From: Leptospira fainei serovar Hurstbridge str. BUT 6 | GTDB lineage: Bacteria; Spirochaetota; Leptospiria; Leptospirales; Leptospiraceae | Direction of reading: 5' to 3' | Assembly (NCBI RefSeq): GCF_000306235.2 | Contig: NZ_AKWZ02000007.1 | Span: 10,722 to 74,721 of the forward strand | DNA: 64,000 nucleotides | Shown: positions 1-9,504 of the stretch, piece after piece | Position numbering within the stretch: the stretch's first letter is position 1 | How the letters are laid out: every line of letters begins with the position of its first letter | Made by a program: the position numbers and the translations under genes | The notes under the pieces: model-generated | What the model saw: only the letters and a program-made list of their open reading frames with translations | What the model was told of the DNA's origin: nothing | Databases searched by the model: none

Positions 1-967
1 CTTCCGAAATAGAAATTCCTGTGAGTTTTGCTTTTTGTAAAACTTCCCAAAAATAGCGATAAGTAGCTCGGTCATGAAGATCGCCGGCATGCTGAATCGG
101 TCCCCATTCCGCGTCCTGAGCTTTTACCAGGATTTCGGCAGAAGTCTGAACTTCGCTATAATCCGGCGCCATCGCGTCCAGGATTGCTTGGATTTGTGCG
201 GGATAAATCGACCACATCCGCAAGAAGCCGAATTCGTCGTGAGCTCGTTTTGCATCTTTGTAGGTTTGGTACTGATTCTTTAAATCTAATGTTACGTTAT
301 GAGCCGGAATCACTCCGTGAGCCAATGCTGCAGCCACTACGGTGGATTTCGCGCGTCTTAGAAGTTCATGATCGAATTGACCCGGGCTTTTCATACAAGA
401 AGCCGGGATCGCACCATGGTGTCCGGAAATGAAGTCCATCAATCCGAAGTCTAAAACTTGCATCCAAGGAAGAGCGGCGATTTTTTCCACTTCCCATAGA
501 GCTCCATGAGTTTCGATTAAAACGTGAATCGGAATTTCACGTTTGATTCCGGCCTTTTGAGCCGCTTTCTGAATGTACGTGATCATCTCTTCGACCTGAG
601 ATGCTTTCGTAGGTTTTGGAATCGTGATGTACGCGATTTTTGCACCCGCGCCCGGTACGATAATATCTACGTCCTGCTTCCAGTATGAATTCGTATAATC
701 GTGAATACGAACCCCGCTCATATTATGTTTATTCAGTTCTGAGTTTTGGATCCGCACAATCATTTCTGCGTGCTCTTTTTCCTTACCCGTTTGAGCCCCG
801 TCTTCGCAGTCCATTGTAATGTCAAAAAGACCGCCGAGTTTGTTTTGGAGTTCAAGCGCTTTGGTGATAAGCTTTTCCGAGCCGGCAAAATGCTCGCAGG
901 CAGGAATGATGGGGAAGGGCTTCTCTCCTTCGAATAGCGCATCCTTTGGATGGGTAAGTTTGGACAT
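1..967 (-). CDS. HpcH/HpaI aldolase / citrate-lyase-beta-type CoA ester lyase, 3' end outside window
   Basis: Reading the minus strand from an ATG at 967 gives an open frame of about 322 codons that runs off the left edge, so the C-terminus is missing. The start is preceded by AAAGG seven bases upstream. The protein opens MSKLTHPKDALFEGEKPFP and carries DITMDCEDG near residue 50 (the acidic motif of the metal-binding malyl-CoA/citryl-CoA lyase barrel), IPIHVLIETHGAL near residue 150 (family glutamate) and LDFGLMDFISG. These place it in the HpcH/HpaI aldolase superfamily, whose members cleave or form C-C bonds in CoA thioesters with Mg2+. The exact substrate (malyl-CoA, methylmalyl-CoA, citramalyl-CoA) cannot be read from sequence. 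It lies 101 bp downstream of the carbamoyltransferase gene on the same strand and may be co-transcribed. Confidence 0.85.
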   Translation of the reverse strand, partial: MSKLTHPKDALFEGEKPFPIIPACEHFAGSEKLITKALELQNKLGGLFDITMDCEDGAQTGKEKEHAEMIVRIQNSELNKHNMSGVRIHDYTNSYWKQDVDIIVPGAGAKIAYITIPKPTKASQVEEMITYIQKAAQKAGIKREIPIHVLIETHGALWEVEKIAALPWMQVLDFGLMDFISGHHGAIPASCMKSPGQFDHELLRRAKSTVVAAALAHGVIPAHNVTLDLKNQYQTYKDAKRAHDEFGFLRMWSIYPAQIQAILDAMAPDYSEVQTSAEILVKAQDAEWGPIQHAGDLHDRATYRYFWEVLQKAKLTGISISE

Positions 968-1068
968 AGAAATACCTTTGTTTCCGTTTTTAAAGCCGAT
1001 CGCGGCCGTTCTTGGAACAGGGTTTTCGGAGGTGGCCCTTCCGGCAACGGATTTTTGGAGGCTGGGCT

Positions 1069-2040
1069 TTAGGCTTCTAGTAGCTGGAGAATGACGGCTT
1101 TTTGAGCATCTAGTCGATTTTCCGCCTGCTGAAAGATAATCGATCTAGGGCTTCTGACGACCTCGCGAGTGATCTCATATCCGGAATGAATCGGCATATC
1201 GTGCATCACTTTCGCCTTCGTTTCTTTTAAAAGAGCTTCGTTGATCTGATAAGGCATCATTAATTCCATCCTAGCCTTCTTCTTATCCGCAAAGTTAGGA
1301 TCGTTGAAAAATTCCATATCCACCCAGGTATCGGTGTAGATATAGTCCGTATTCTTAATCGCTCCGATCAGGTTCGTTTCCCAGTGGAGAGTGCCCTTTC
1401 TCTTTGCTCGTTCGACCGTTTCGTGATCGATATTTTCCGCATCGGCAATCGGAGTCACAAGTGTCAGTTGCATTCCTAGCGCGGAGGTGATTCCGATCAA
1501 AGAGTTCACCACATTATTGTGAACCCCTATATAAGTTAGGCTCAGATCCGAGAGAGGTTTAGGATTGTCCAGCGCTATAGTCAGGATATCCGCCAAGGAT
1601 TGGCAAGGATGGAACATATTGCAGCAGCCGTTGACCACCGGAACTTGGGAACCTTCCTTCAACTGTAAAAGATCTTCGTGCTTGCGCATTCTCGCCATAA
1701 TTACCGAGACGTTTCTAGATAAGTATTCCGCTTCTAAATCGATATCGGAGAGAAGAAAATTCGAAGTCATCCAATCCAAATAAATTGCATGTCCACCCAT
1801 TTCAGTCATCGCGACTTCGAAGGAAACCCTCGTTCTCGTGGAGGTTTTCTGAAAGAGCATGGCCAAAGTCCGACCTGTCATGTGCCCAAGGTAGTTCGCC
1901 CTATGGTGTTTCACATGAATGGCAAATTGTAGAAGATCCAGCACTTCGTCGTCTGCCCAATCTTTCCAGCAAATCAGATGTTTTATTTTTGAAGCCAACA
2001 TGATGTGAGTCAAAGGCCAGGAAAATACGGGATTCGGCAT
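1069..2040 (-). CDS. argF: Ornithine carbamoyltransferase-like protein
   Basis: A 323-residue aspartate/ornithine carbamoyltransferase-family protein. The carbamoyl-phosphate loop STRTR is near residue 66, followed by the HPCQ motif near residue 145 inside GCCNMFHPCQSLADI. The second domain binds the amino substrate. ArgF makes citrulline from ornithine in arginine synthesis; an N-acetylornithine or related transferase is the alternative. The usual third active-site motif HCLP is replaced by HDMP (in KVMHDMPIHSGYEI), so the catalytic cysteine position is aspartate. The start at 2040 has GAGG eight bases upstream; an internal ATG at 2001 would lose 13 residues and looks less likely. The gene diverges from prfC across a 259-bp gap. 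An N-acetylglutamate synthase at 16772-17956 would feed the same pathway. Confidence 0.8.
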   Translation of the reverse strand: MPNPVFSWPLTHIMLASKIKHLICWKDWADDEVLDLLQFAIHVKHHRANYLGHMTGRTLAMLFQKTSTRTRVSFEVAMTEMGGHAIYLDWMTSNFLLSDIDLEAEYLSRNVSVIMARMRKHEDLLQLKEGSQVPVVNGCCNMFHPCQSLADILTIALDNPKPLSDLSLTYIGVHNNVVNSLIGITSALGMQLTLVTPIADAENIDHETVERAKRKGTLHWETNLIGAIKNTDYIYTDTWVDMEFFNDPNFADKKKARMELMMPYQINEALLKETKAKVMHDMPIHSGYEITREVVRSPRSIIFQQAENRLDAQKAVILQLLEA

Positions 2041-2299
2041 TAGACAACCTCAAAAAGCCGGGCAGAAATAACTGAAAAAAAGGAGGGAGGGAATCCCCCT
2101 CCCGAGTGTTTTCCGGGGAAAAAAGCGTGCGAATCGACCGTTAGAAAAGTCGGACGATAAATTTCAATTAGGGGACTATCTATGACACTGATTACGGGGA
2201 GTTTACCGGCTAAATACGAATCCATGAATAAATCCTTAGGGTTTTCGTGCTGACACGGGATCCTCTCAGGAAAACGTATTCCTAGAGGAGATTTACATC

Positions 2300-3913
2300 G
2301 TGTCTGAATCGGTCGTTACCCAGAAATCTGTGGAAGAGGAAACCAAACGTAGAAGAACGTTTGCGATTATCGCTCACCCTGATGCTGGAAAAACCACTCT
2401 CACTGAAAAACTCCTACTTTACGGGGGCGCTATTCAATTAGCGGGAGCCGTTAAGGCCAGAAAGAATCGCAAGGCTGCCACTTCCGATTGGATGGAAATG
2501 GAAAAGGAGAAGGGAATTTCGATTACTTCCGCCGCCTTACAATTCGAATACAAGAATCATGTTTTAAATCTATTGGACACGCCGGGCCACGAGGACTTTT
2601 CGGAAGATACATATCGGACTTTAATCGCAGCGGACACTGCGGTCATGGTTTTGGATGCCGGAAAGGGGGTCGAACCCCAGACCATTAAACTTTTTAAAGT
2701 TTGTCGAGATCGTGGAATTCCGATCGTTACATTCATCAATAAAATGGACCGCCCGACGAAGCCTCTCTTTGAATTACTGGACGAGATAGAAAAAGTATTA
2801 GGTATTACTGCAATTCCCATGGTATGGCCGATTGGAACCGGCGTGGATTTTAGCGGAGTTTACAATCGTCTTGATAAGAAAATTTATACGTACGATAAAA
2901 CTCCCGGAGGCTCGCAAAAATCGGCCTTCCAAAGTTCCGGTATCGAAGATCCGAATTTGGACTCTATGTTCGAAGATTGGGTTTTGAAAGCGTTTCGTGA
3001 GGAAGTTGAACTTGTTGAGGACGGGATCGGAAAATTCTCCTTACAGGATTTTTTAGAATCTAAAATTACTCCCGTATTTTTTGGATCTGCGGTGAACAAC
3101 TTCGGCATTCAATTGTTCTTGGATCACTTTTTAGAAATTGCCCCCCCTCCTTTATATTTTCCTTTGAAAGACGGTGCGAGATTGGATCCGGTGACGACTC
3201 CCTTTAGCGGGTTCGTTTTCAAAGTTCAGGCGAACATGAACAAAGCGCATCGGGATCGTATAGCATTCTTGAGAGTTTGTTCCGGAAAGTTTGAACGAGG
3301 ATTGAACGTAAATCACGGTCGACTCGGAAAGCAAGTGAAGCTTTCATCCTCCTTCGCGTTTTTCGGTCAAGATCGAAATACAGTGGATGAAGCTTATCCT
3401 GGGGATATCATCGGATTAGTAAACCCGGGCACATATGCGATAGGCGACGTGCTGGCTAGCGGAAAGGTTCCGGATTTAAAACCACTTCCGGTATTTGCGC
3501 CCGAAATTTTTGCGACACTTTCTTGCGTTGAAACCGGATCTTTAAAGAGTTTTCGAAAGGGAATCGAACAGCTGGCGGAGGAAGGCATTTTGCATTTATT
3601 TACTTCTCAAACCGTCGGGGGAGGACTTCCGGTTATCGGAGCAATGGGACAGTTGCAATTCGAAGTATTCCGCCGACGTCTTCAAGACGAATACGGAGCT
3701 CCTACCAATATCAATATCCTTCCGTACCAAGTTTCATGCTGGCTTCCTGAGGAAGATATAGGAAAGGTTCCTGCCGGTTCCAATCTGGTCGTTGATAGTA
3801 TCGGTCGAGCCGCCTTATTATTCGATTCGGAATGGGAAAAAGGATATTTTCAAAAGAAGAATCCTGAAATCCGTCTTTTGGATTATCCTACTCAGGAAAT
3901 TCTGCAAGATTAA
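2300..3913 (+). CDS. prfC: Peptide chain release factor 3 (RF3 GTPase)
   Basis: A 537-residue translational GTPase. The P-loop AHPDAGKTTLTEKLL is near residue 25, followed by DWMEMEKEKGISITSA (switch region, the RF3-type version of the EF-G motif), DTPGHEDFSEDTYR (G3) and NKMDRP (G4). The length and the insertion RKNRKAATSDW are diagnostic for RF3 as opposed to EF-G. RF3 removes RF1/RF2 from the ribosome after termination. The start codon is GTG at 2300, with AGAGGAG about nine bases upstream. The gene stands alone, divergent from the carbamoyltransferase gene, with 417 bp of non-coding DNA after it. Confidence 0.95.
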   Translation: MSESVVTQKSVEEETKRRRTFAIIAHPDAGKTTLTEKLLLYGGAIQLAGAVKARKNRKAATSDWMEMEKEKGISITSAALQFEYKNHVLNLLDTPGHEDFSEDTYRTLIAADTAVMVLDAGKGVEPQTIKLFKVCRDRGIPIVTFINKMDRPTKPLFELLDEIEKVLGITAIPMVWPIGTGVDFSGVYNRLDKKIYTYDKTPGGSQKSAFQSSGIEDPNLDSMFEDWVLKAFREEVELVEDGIGKFSLQDFLESKITPVFFGSAVNNFGIQLFLDHFLEIAPPPLYFPLKDGARLDPVTTPFSGFVFKVQANMNKAHRDRIAFLRVCSGKFERGLNVNHGRLGKQVKLSSSFAFFGQDRNTVDEAYPGDIIGLVNPGTYAIGDVLASGKVPDLKPLPVFAPEIFATLSCVETGSLKSFRKGIEQLAEEGILHLFTSQTVGGGLPVIGAMGQLQFEVFRRRLQDEYGAPTNINILPYQVSCWLPEEDIGKVPAGSNLVVDSIGRAALLFDSEWEKGYFQKKNPEIRLLDYPTQEILQD

Positions 3914-4330
3914 ATCGATTCGAATTTCAGGAAGCGAATTGAGCTTCGGCTTTCGAAGAACCTTCGGTATTAAGAGACACTCAACCGAAGTATTGATCCT
4001 TAGTGTGGATAAACAATTTCATCTAATCTTATCTTTCGATTGAAAGCGGAAGAGTAAGATCGTATTTTTTCGAGATTTCGGCCAAGATTAAGACTTAAAA
4101 ATCGTATATCCGTGCAACGTTAAAAATAATGCGGAACGTTGATTTGAAAGTAATGCCGCGCCCCGTCTTCGATCGATAATAATCGAGCTTCACCGATATA
4201 ACCTTAGTGAGCTTTTATTTTGATTTTTATGAAAGGTTTAATATTTAGCGGATAATTTTGCTCGATTTCGAGCGGAAAGAAAGGGAATGTCGCTTATGCA
4301 TGTCCATTATTTATTCAAAGAGGAGAATCG
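3914..4330 (+). other. Non-coding gap with a short perfect palindrome
   Basis: A 417-bp gap between prfC and the CsgG-like gene without a convincing gene. At 4260-4273 there is a perfect 14-bp palindrome, GCTCGATTTCGAGC when the two central bases are read as loop. It lies about 57 bp before the lipoprotein start and could be an operator or a short hairpin. Two AACGTT hexamers flank an A/T-rich stretch near 4117-4140. No tRNA-like cloverleaf or terminator with a T-run was found. Confidence 0.3.
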
Positions 4331-4924
4331 ATGAAACTTAATTGTTTTCGAACCGCCGCGTTACTTACGGTCTTTCTATCGTTGATTGATTGCAAAAGCG
4401 CGCAACATTTCGACGTTCAAGTAATCGCTAAATCCGGAATCTCTCAACCCGGAAAGGATAAATATGTCGTTTTTCCTTTCGAAATGGCGGAGGGGCTGAA
4501 GCAAAATGAGGCGGTTGCGAACCGTAGAAAAAATATAGAGGCAAGAAATCGAGAGAAAGCAGAATTGGCACTTGTAAAGACGGGTCTGACGGTTCTGGAA
4601 CGAAGTAAAGTCGATAAACTTTTAAATGAAATGACGTTCGGTAAAACCGGTGTGACTGAAAGCGACGGTTTAAATATCGGAAAATTATTGAATTCGAATT
4701 TTGCTCTCTTTGGAAAAATTACAAATTATAATGTAGCTAGAAGGGGAGTGCGCGTAAGATTCATGGCCGAAGTAATCGTTAAGGCTGTGGATATCGAATC
4801 AGGAGTAATCGCCTGGGAGGCTATCCTAAAAGGGCATATGCCTTTTAATAACGGAGAACAGACTATATTGGATGCGGAAAATACCATGTACGAGCTGTTC
4901 AGTAAAAAACTTACTGAACTCTGA
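4331..4924 (+). CDS. CsgG-like secreted lipoprotein
   Basis: A 197-residue protein with an N-terminal hydrophobic signal and a possible lipobox ending at Cys21 (SLIDC). The aspartate at -1 is unusual but spirochaetal lipoboxes are relaxed. The body has the pattern of the CsgG / LPP20-type periplasmic fold: VFPFEMAEG, then LTVLERSKVDKLLNEM, a NIGKLLNSNFALFGKIT segment, and DIESGVIAWEA near the C-terminus. CsgG itself forms the outer-membrane curli secretion pore, but no csgA, csgB, csgE or csgF neighbour exists, so an envelope-assembly role is only inferred. The start has AGAGGAG eight bases upstream, and a strong terminator follows at 5030. Confidence 0.65.
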   Translation: MKLNCFRTAALLTVFLSLIDCKSAQHFDVQVIAKSGISQPGKDKYVVFPFEMAEGLKQNEAVANRRKNIEARNREKAELALVKTGLTVLERSKVDKLLNEMTFGKTGVTESDGLNIGKLLNSNFALFGKITNYNVARRGVRVRFMAEVIVKAVDIESGVIAWEAILKGHMPFNNGEQTILDAENTMYELFSKKLTEL

Positions 4925-5029
4925 TTCGAGGTAAAAAAAGGAAATTCCGGAATGGAAAAATTCTATTATCTCGTGTATTTTTTAATCGGTGCCCGTCGCA
5001 TATATTGTATTTGCACCAGATGATTCACG

Positions 5030-5057
5030 GCGGGACGGCAACGTTCCGCTTTTTTTT
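5030..5057 (+). terminator. Rho-independent terminator after the CsgG-like gene
   Basis: GCGGGACG (5030-5037), tetraloop GCAA, then CGTTCCGC (5042-5049) form an 8-bp stem with one G-T pair, followed directly by eight T residues. The orientation fits the plus-strand gene ending at 4924. Confidence 0.8.
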
Positions 5058-5069
5058 ATTCTAATCGTT

Positions 5070-5822
5070 CTATTTACCGGCTTCGGTTTCGTATTCCTGG
5101 TATAAATTTTTAGCCGTCTTAAAACCGAAAAAATCCGCATTTCCCAAAGGATCATAACCGAATTGAATTGCGGCTTCGTCACCGTACAGAAAGGGAAAAA
5201 TTTTCGAACGGTCGTTACTATTTCTATTTTCTAAATAAAAATCCACAAACCGTTGCTCCGGTTCGATTTCATCTTCCTGATTCGTGCGAATTTTTACTTT
5301 TCCTTCCTGCGCGATATGCTCTCCCAAGGTTTTTGGATATTTCCATTCGAGCTGAAAAATCGTTCTTAGAATGTATTCTCTACAGCGCAGACGAATCATA
5401 TTCGGCTCCAATGGTTCGGACGCAAAGAAAAGCGGAGTGCAGAAATTTCTTTTTAGAAGCGAGAAAGTCTCGAATTTCGAACTATAATCCGTTGAATATC
5501 GATTTGTCCAACTGCCTGCGATATCATCCGCTACCGTAATCGATACTTTGATTTTAGCGGAGCTTCGAGTTTCCTTCCGCTCCTTATTGTAGTTCTCGAT
5601 TTCTTTCCCCAGCAATGTTTCCGCATGCAGATTTTGTAATTCTATACATTTGCTAAGAATGTGTGCCTTTGCCATCGGATTGAAATTTAAAATAGGGAGT
5701 TCGACGTCGGTTTTGTCTTCGTTTAGCGCCAAGTCTAAATATTTCCGGAATCGTTCCATATTCAGAGGATTTTGATATAGTTCGATCATTTGATCTAAAA
5801 TCGGAAGAATTTCGAATCGCAT
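5070..5822 (-). CDS. Uncharacterised 250-residue cytoplasmic protein
   Basis: The protein begins MRFEILPILDQMIELYQNP and has no signal peptide or membrane segment. The N-terminal half is rich in charged helices (NMERFRKYLDLALNEDKTDVELPILNFNPMAKAHIL). The C-terminal part contains EPEQRFVDFYLENRNSNDRSKIF and GDEAAIQFGYDPLGNADFFG. I do not recognise a family. Coding status rests on an uninterrupted 250-codon frame with neighbour-like codon use. The start at 5822 lies only about 28 bp beyond the terminator of the upstream Fe-S gene, and no clear Shine-Dalgarno sequence is visible. It converges with the CsgG-like gene. Confidence 0.6.
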   Translation of the reverse strand: MRFEILPILDQMIELYQNPLNMERFRKYLDLALNEDKTDVELPILNFNPMAKAHILSKCIELQNLHAETLLGKEIENYNKERKETRSSAKIKVSITVADDIAGSWTNRYSTDYSSKFETFSLLKRNFCTPLFFASEPLEPNMIRLRCREYILRTIFQLEWKYPKTLGEHIAQEGKVKIRTNQEDEIEPEQRFVDFYLENRNSNDRSKIFPFLYGDEAAIQFGYDPLGNADFFGFKTAKNLYQEYETEAGK

Positions 5823-5849
5823 ACGGGCTATAGAAAACGAAGAAAGAAA

Positions 5850-5880
5850 AAAAGCCTCCCTTATTTTCGGGAGGCTTTTT
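5850..5880 (-). terminator. Rho-independent terminator between the Fe-S oxidoreductase and the unknown gene
   Basis: AGCCTCCC, an eight-base loop and GGGAGGCT form a GC-rich stem with A-run and T-run on either side (5850-5880). On the minus strand it lies 25 bp past the Fe-S oxidoreductase stop and ends in a run of T. It could work in both directions. Confidence 0.8.
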
Positions 5881-5904
5881 AAGTTTCGGAAACGAGTCGA
5901 ATCG

Positions 5905-7989
5905 TTACTTCAAGTTTTCAGCAACTAATTCAGCGATGTCTTTCACTTTTACTTCTTCGACTTTACCTTCTTGCTTTACTCCGTCCGTGATCATTGTGAT
6001 ACAGAACGGACACGCAGTAGCGATAGTGGTCGCACCGGTTGCAAGTAATTGATTCGTTCGCTTGAAGTTAACGCGATCATTGTTCTGCTCTTCCATCCAC
6101 ATTTGCGCTCCGCCGGCTCCGCAACAGAGTCCTTTGGTATGATGGTCGGAAGGTTCGGACAATTTTCCGCCGGAAACTTTCTTAACTACGTCACGAGGAT
6201 TTTCGTAGTTGTCATTATAACGTCCGATGTAACAAGAATCGTGATAGGTATACTTGCCTGCGTTTGCATCTTCTGCGACACCCACTTCGATTTTTCCGCT
6301 CTTAGAGAGTTCGTTGATGAACTCGGAGTGGTGGATCACTTCAAAGTTTCCGCCAAATTGCGGATATTCGTTCTTGATGGTATTGTAGCAGTGAGGACAA
6401 GCGGTAACGATTTTCTTTACGTTATATCCGTTCATTGTGTCCACGTTTGCTTGAGCTAACGTTTGGTAGAGATATTCGTTTCCACCGCGACGTGCAGAAT
6501 CCCCCGAACAGCCTTCTTCCGTGCCTAAGATTCCGAACTTGACGTCCGCTTTTTGAAGAATCTTAACGAACGATTGAGCGATCCGTTTGTTCCGATCATC
6601 ATAGGCGCCTGCGCAACCTACCCAATAAAGAACGTCTACATTGGAGTCTTCGGCCATAGTCTTGACGCCGAGCCCTTCCGCCCAGTCTGCACGAGAGTGA
6701 GCTGCAACACCCCAAGGATTCGAATTATTTTCCATATTCACGAACGCATTTTGTAGTTCGGTGGGGAATTTTGATTCTGCAAGAACCAAGTGTCTGCGCA
6801 TTTCCATGATCGCATTGACTTGATTGTTTCCGACAGGACAAGCTTCTACGCAAGCATAACAAGTAGTACAACCCCAAAGCGCTTCTTCGGAAAGGCCTTC
6901 GTAGTTATTGATGACACCGGTATCGATGGCGGCAACAGCGTCTGCGGCTCCTTCGCCTTGGCTTTCGCGAATTTTTGCAACTTCGGGAAGCTTGTCCATT
7001 AGTGCATGTTTTAAATCTACGATGATAGCTTTCGGATTCAGAACTTTTCCGGTTCGGTTAGCGGGGCATTGTACTTGGCAACGACCGCATTCGATACAGG
7101 AAAGACCGTCGAGTAGATTCGGCCAAGGGAAATCTTCCGCACGATTCACTCCCCAGACCGCCGTTTCGTCCTCTAGGTTTAACTTGGACAGGGCGCCTTT
7201 AGGCGTATCGGATTGTAGAAAGTAGTTAAACGGTGCAAAGATCAAGTGTGCGTGTTTGGAGGTCGGGACGTACAGCATAAATGCGAAAACCGCAAGAATG
7301 TGAGACCACCACATAATTTGAACGACTAAATCTGCAGTAGAGTATTCCACACCGATTGCCTGCCAGATATTCCCGATCGCGGCGGCGATAGGAGCTGCAT
7401 CATGAATGGGGTCTGCGTATTCCGCTCCGACAGCTTTTGCACCTTCTCCCAATAGCGTCGAAATCATTAAAATGGAAATCATCGCGATTACGATCGCAGA
7501 CGCAGGAGAATGCACGTCCAATCCTTTGGCTTTCTGAATCCATCGTCTCCATGCAAAGAAACCCAAACCTACAAGAACTAAGACGGTCACGAATTGCAGG
7601 ACATATTCGTAAACGTAATTGGCGGTATCACCGAACACGGATCCGACTAAGGAAAATTTATATGCATCTTCCAGTCCGTAACCGAATATTCCCGCCACCA
7701 TTTGGCTGGACGTATGTAGCAAATATGTTACGAATCCGTAGAATATAAATGCATGCATAATTCCACGTAACGGTTCTTTAAAGTTCTTCTTTTGAAGGAT
7801 TACGTTTACTAGGAAACTCTTGATTCTGAATCCCCAGTTCGGGTGTTCCCGGAAGTCTTCGGTTCCGGCTGCTTTTCTACCGTTGAAAACAAGTTTGAGG
7901 CGGTAGAGGACCGCGCGGACGAACACGAAGTTCGCGACTGCGAACAGAACCGTGAAAATCACGTGGAAGGCGATCTTGGATATAGCCAT
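5905..7989 (-). CDS. Membrane-bound (Fe-S) oxidoreductase, FadF/heterodisulfide-reductase type
   Basis: A 694-residue fusion. Residues 1-260 hold five or six membrane helices resembling the haem-b nitrate-reductase gamma / HdrE fold. Residues 280-420 carry two [4Fe-4S] clusters (CIECGRCQVQCPA and CTTCYACVEACPVG). The C-terminal third has two cysteine-rich CCG domains (GCSGDSARRGG with CPHCYN, then CCGAGGAQMW with CPFC). This order is that of FadF/YwjF-like proteins thought to pass electrons from electron-transfer flavoprotein to menaquinone during fatty-acid oxidation; a glycolate- or heterodisulfide-linked partner is the alternative. Leptospires live on long-chain fatty acids, which suits the first role. 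A GAAAG element precedes the ATG. It is divergent from mqnC, which makes the quinone it would reduce. Confidence 0.85.
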   Translation of the reverse strand: MAISKIAFHVIFTVLFAVANFVFVRAVLYRLKLVFNGRKAAGTEDFREHPNWGFRIKSFLVNVILQKKNFKEPLRGIMHAFIFYGFVTYLLHTSSQMVAGIFGYGLEDAYKFSLVGSVFGDTANYVYEYVLQFVTVLVLVGLGFFAWRRWIQKAKGLDVHSPASAIVIAMISILMISTLLGEGAKAVGAEYADPIHDAAPIAAAIGNIWQAIGVEYSTADLVVQIMWWSHILAVFAFMLYVPTSKHAHLIFAPFNYFLQSDTPKGALSKLNLEDETAVWGVNRAEDFPWPNLLDGLSCIECGRCQVQCPANRTGKVLNPKAIIVDLKHALMDKLPEVAKIRESQGEGAADAVAAIDTGVINNYEGLSEEALWGCTTCYACVEACPVGNNQVNAIMEMRRHLVLAESKFPTELQNAFVNMENNSNPWGVAAHSRADWAEGLGVKTMAEDSNVDVLYWVGCAGAYDDRNKRIAQSFVKILQKADVKFGILGTEEGCSGDSARRGGNEYLYQTLAQANVDTMNGYNVKKIVTACPHCYNTIKNEYPQFGGNFEVIHHSEFINELSKSGKIEVGVAEDANAGKYTYHDSCYIGRYNDNYENPRDVVKKVSGGKLSEPSDHHTKGLCCGAGGAQMWMEEQNNDRVNFKRTNQLLATGATTIATACPFCITMITDGVKQEGKVEEVKVKDIAELVAENLK

Positions 7990-8325
7990 AGTCTTTCAGT
8001 AGTACCTTTGTCTTTGGATGGTCTTCAGAAGCACCGTAACGATGGGGAATCACACTGTCCAGGAAAAATTGCCGTAACGTCCGTTCTGATCCGAACCGGA
8101 GAATTTGAGCCTTCTTTGAATAATCATTTCTATTAGCCGTTATTATCTTAGAGATAGGCATTCTAAAAACAATTCCCGCTCTCTAAGATTCCTCTTGCAA
8201 TTTGTCGAGAATAAGTCGCAATTAGAAAGCCTGCTTTTCAACCAAAAGGGAAAAAGGTCTCGCCTTTTTCCGGTACGCGAAAAGTCTGAAGGTAACAACG
8301 TAAACGAATAAAAGCTAGTATTATA
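7990..8325. other. Divergent non-coding region
   Basis: These 336 bp separate the Fe-S oxidoreductase and mqnC, so both promoters should lie here. Short open frames in this stretch look like chance readings of the control region. I see no riboswitch, tRNA or repeat. Confidence 0.3.
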
Positions 8326-9432
8326 ATGAGCCCTATTTTCCAAAAGCAAGCGACGGATATTATTTTAGAGAAGGCCTTGGCCGGAGAGAGGATATCTTCC
8401 GGGGAAGCCCTAGAGCTGTATGAGAACGGCGACCATTTAAAGATTATGGCTACCGCTCGGACGTTGCGTGAAAAGATTCTTCCGCATTCCAGCGCCAGCT
8501 ATACGATGTTTCGAGTAGTTAATTACACGAATTATTGCAATGTCGAATGTAGCTTTTGTTCCTTTATGGATGAGATCGGGAACGGGAAAGGATACGTTCT
8601 TTCTAAAGAAGAGATTCTGGAAAAAATGGATTACGCGGTTTCAGAAGGCGCCGACCAAATGTTCCTGCAAGGCGGAGTGTATCCGGATCTCCCGTTCGAT
8701 TATTACTTGGATGTAATTTCCTCGGTAAAACAAAAATATCCGGAGATGCACATTCGGGCATTTTCTCCCGTTGAGATCATCAATCTTGAAAAGATTACCG
8801 GCAAATCCTTGCTGGATGTTCTCTATCTTTTAAAGGATGCGGGATTGGATTCTGTTCCCGGAGCGGGGGCCGAGATACTTACGGATAGAATGCGCAATAT
8901 TATTTCCCCGAAGAAGGCAACGACCGAGGAATGGGTGCTTGCGATGGAGACTTGTCATGAGGCAGGTCTTCCAGGCAGCGCGAATATCGTATTCGGGTCC
9001 GAAGAAACGAAGGCGGAAGTGATCGAACATCTTACGGTCGTGAGAAATTTACAGGATCGGACAGGTGGGTTTCTTTCTTTTATTCCTTGGACGTTTCAAC
9101 CTCAGACCAAAAGATTTAAGGTACGTTCGGTCCCGACCACCGAGTATCTGAAAGTTTTAGGGATCAGCAGAATCTTCTTAGATAATATTCGGCATATTGA
9201 AACATCCGTTATGGTTTTGGGAAAAGGGGTAGGACAACTTGCCTTGTTTAGCGGGGCGGACGATATTTCCTCAGTCGTCATCGAGGAGAATGTGCTTCGT
9301 TCTTTCGGTTTAAAGACGGAAAGGGAAGCGGTGAAATTCCTACAGGAAGCGGGATTTTCGCCTAAGAGAAGGGACCTCCTGTATAACTATGAAAAATACG
9401 AAGGGAGAGAGCATTCGCAATCGCTTTCATGA
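8326..9432 (+). CDS. mqnC: Cyclic dehypoxanthinyl futalosine synthase (radical SAM)
   Basis: A 368-residue radical-SAM protein with the cluster motif CNVECSFC (Cys71, Cys75, Cys78). MqnC-type signatures follow: [50 protein letters not shown] and [10 protein letters not shown]. These separate MqnC from MqnE and from the F420 enzymes CofG/CofH. MqnC closes dehypoxanthine futalosine into its cyclic form in the futalosine route to menaquinone. The length is normal. The start has no strong Shine-Dalgarno sequence, but the first residues align with the family start. No other mqn gene lies in the window. Confidence 0.88.
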   Translation: MSPIFQKQATDIILEKALAGERISSGEALELYENGDHLKIMATARTLREKILPHSSASYTMFRVVNYTNYCNVECSFCSFMDEIGNGKGYVLSKEEILEKMDYAVSEGADQMFLQGGVYPDLPFDYYLDVISSVKQKYPEMHIRAFSPVEIINLEKITGKSLLDVLYLLKDAGLDSVPGAGAEILTDRMRNIISPKKATTEEWVLAMETCHEAGLPGSANIVFGSEETKAEVIEHLTVVRNLQDRTGGFLSFIPWTFQPQTKRFKVRSVPTTEYLKVLGISRIFLDNIRHIETSVMVLGKGVGQLALFSGADDISSVVIEENVLRSFGLKTEREAVKFLQEAGFSPKRRDLLYNYEKYEGREHSQSLS

Positions 9433-9504
9433 GTTTCCGTACCGGAAGATAGTTTTCATAATAATTTCATTTCGTAAACAAGACGAGAAGACCGAGGGGG
9501 TCCA

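Noticed and set aside
2040..2225. A 61-codon minus-strand frame before the carbamoyltransferase
   Set aside because: It covers the divergent promoter region, has no family features and no good ribosome site.
3792..4043. Plus-strand frame overlapping the prfC end
   Set aside because: Overlaps prfC in another frame and has no recognisable features; the stretch after prfC looks non-coding.
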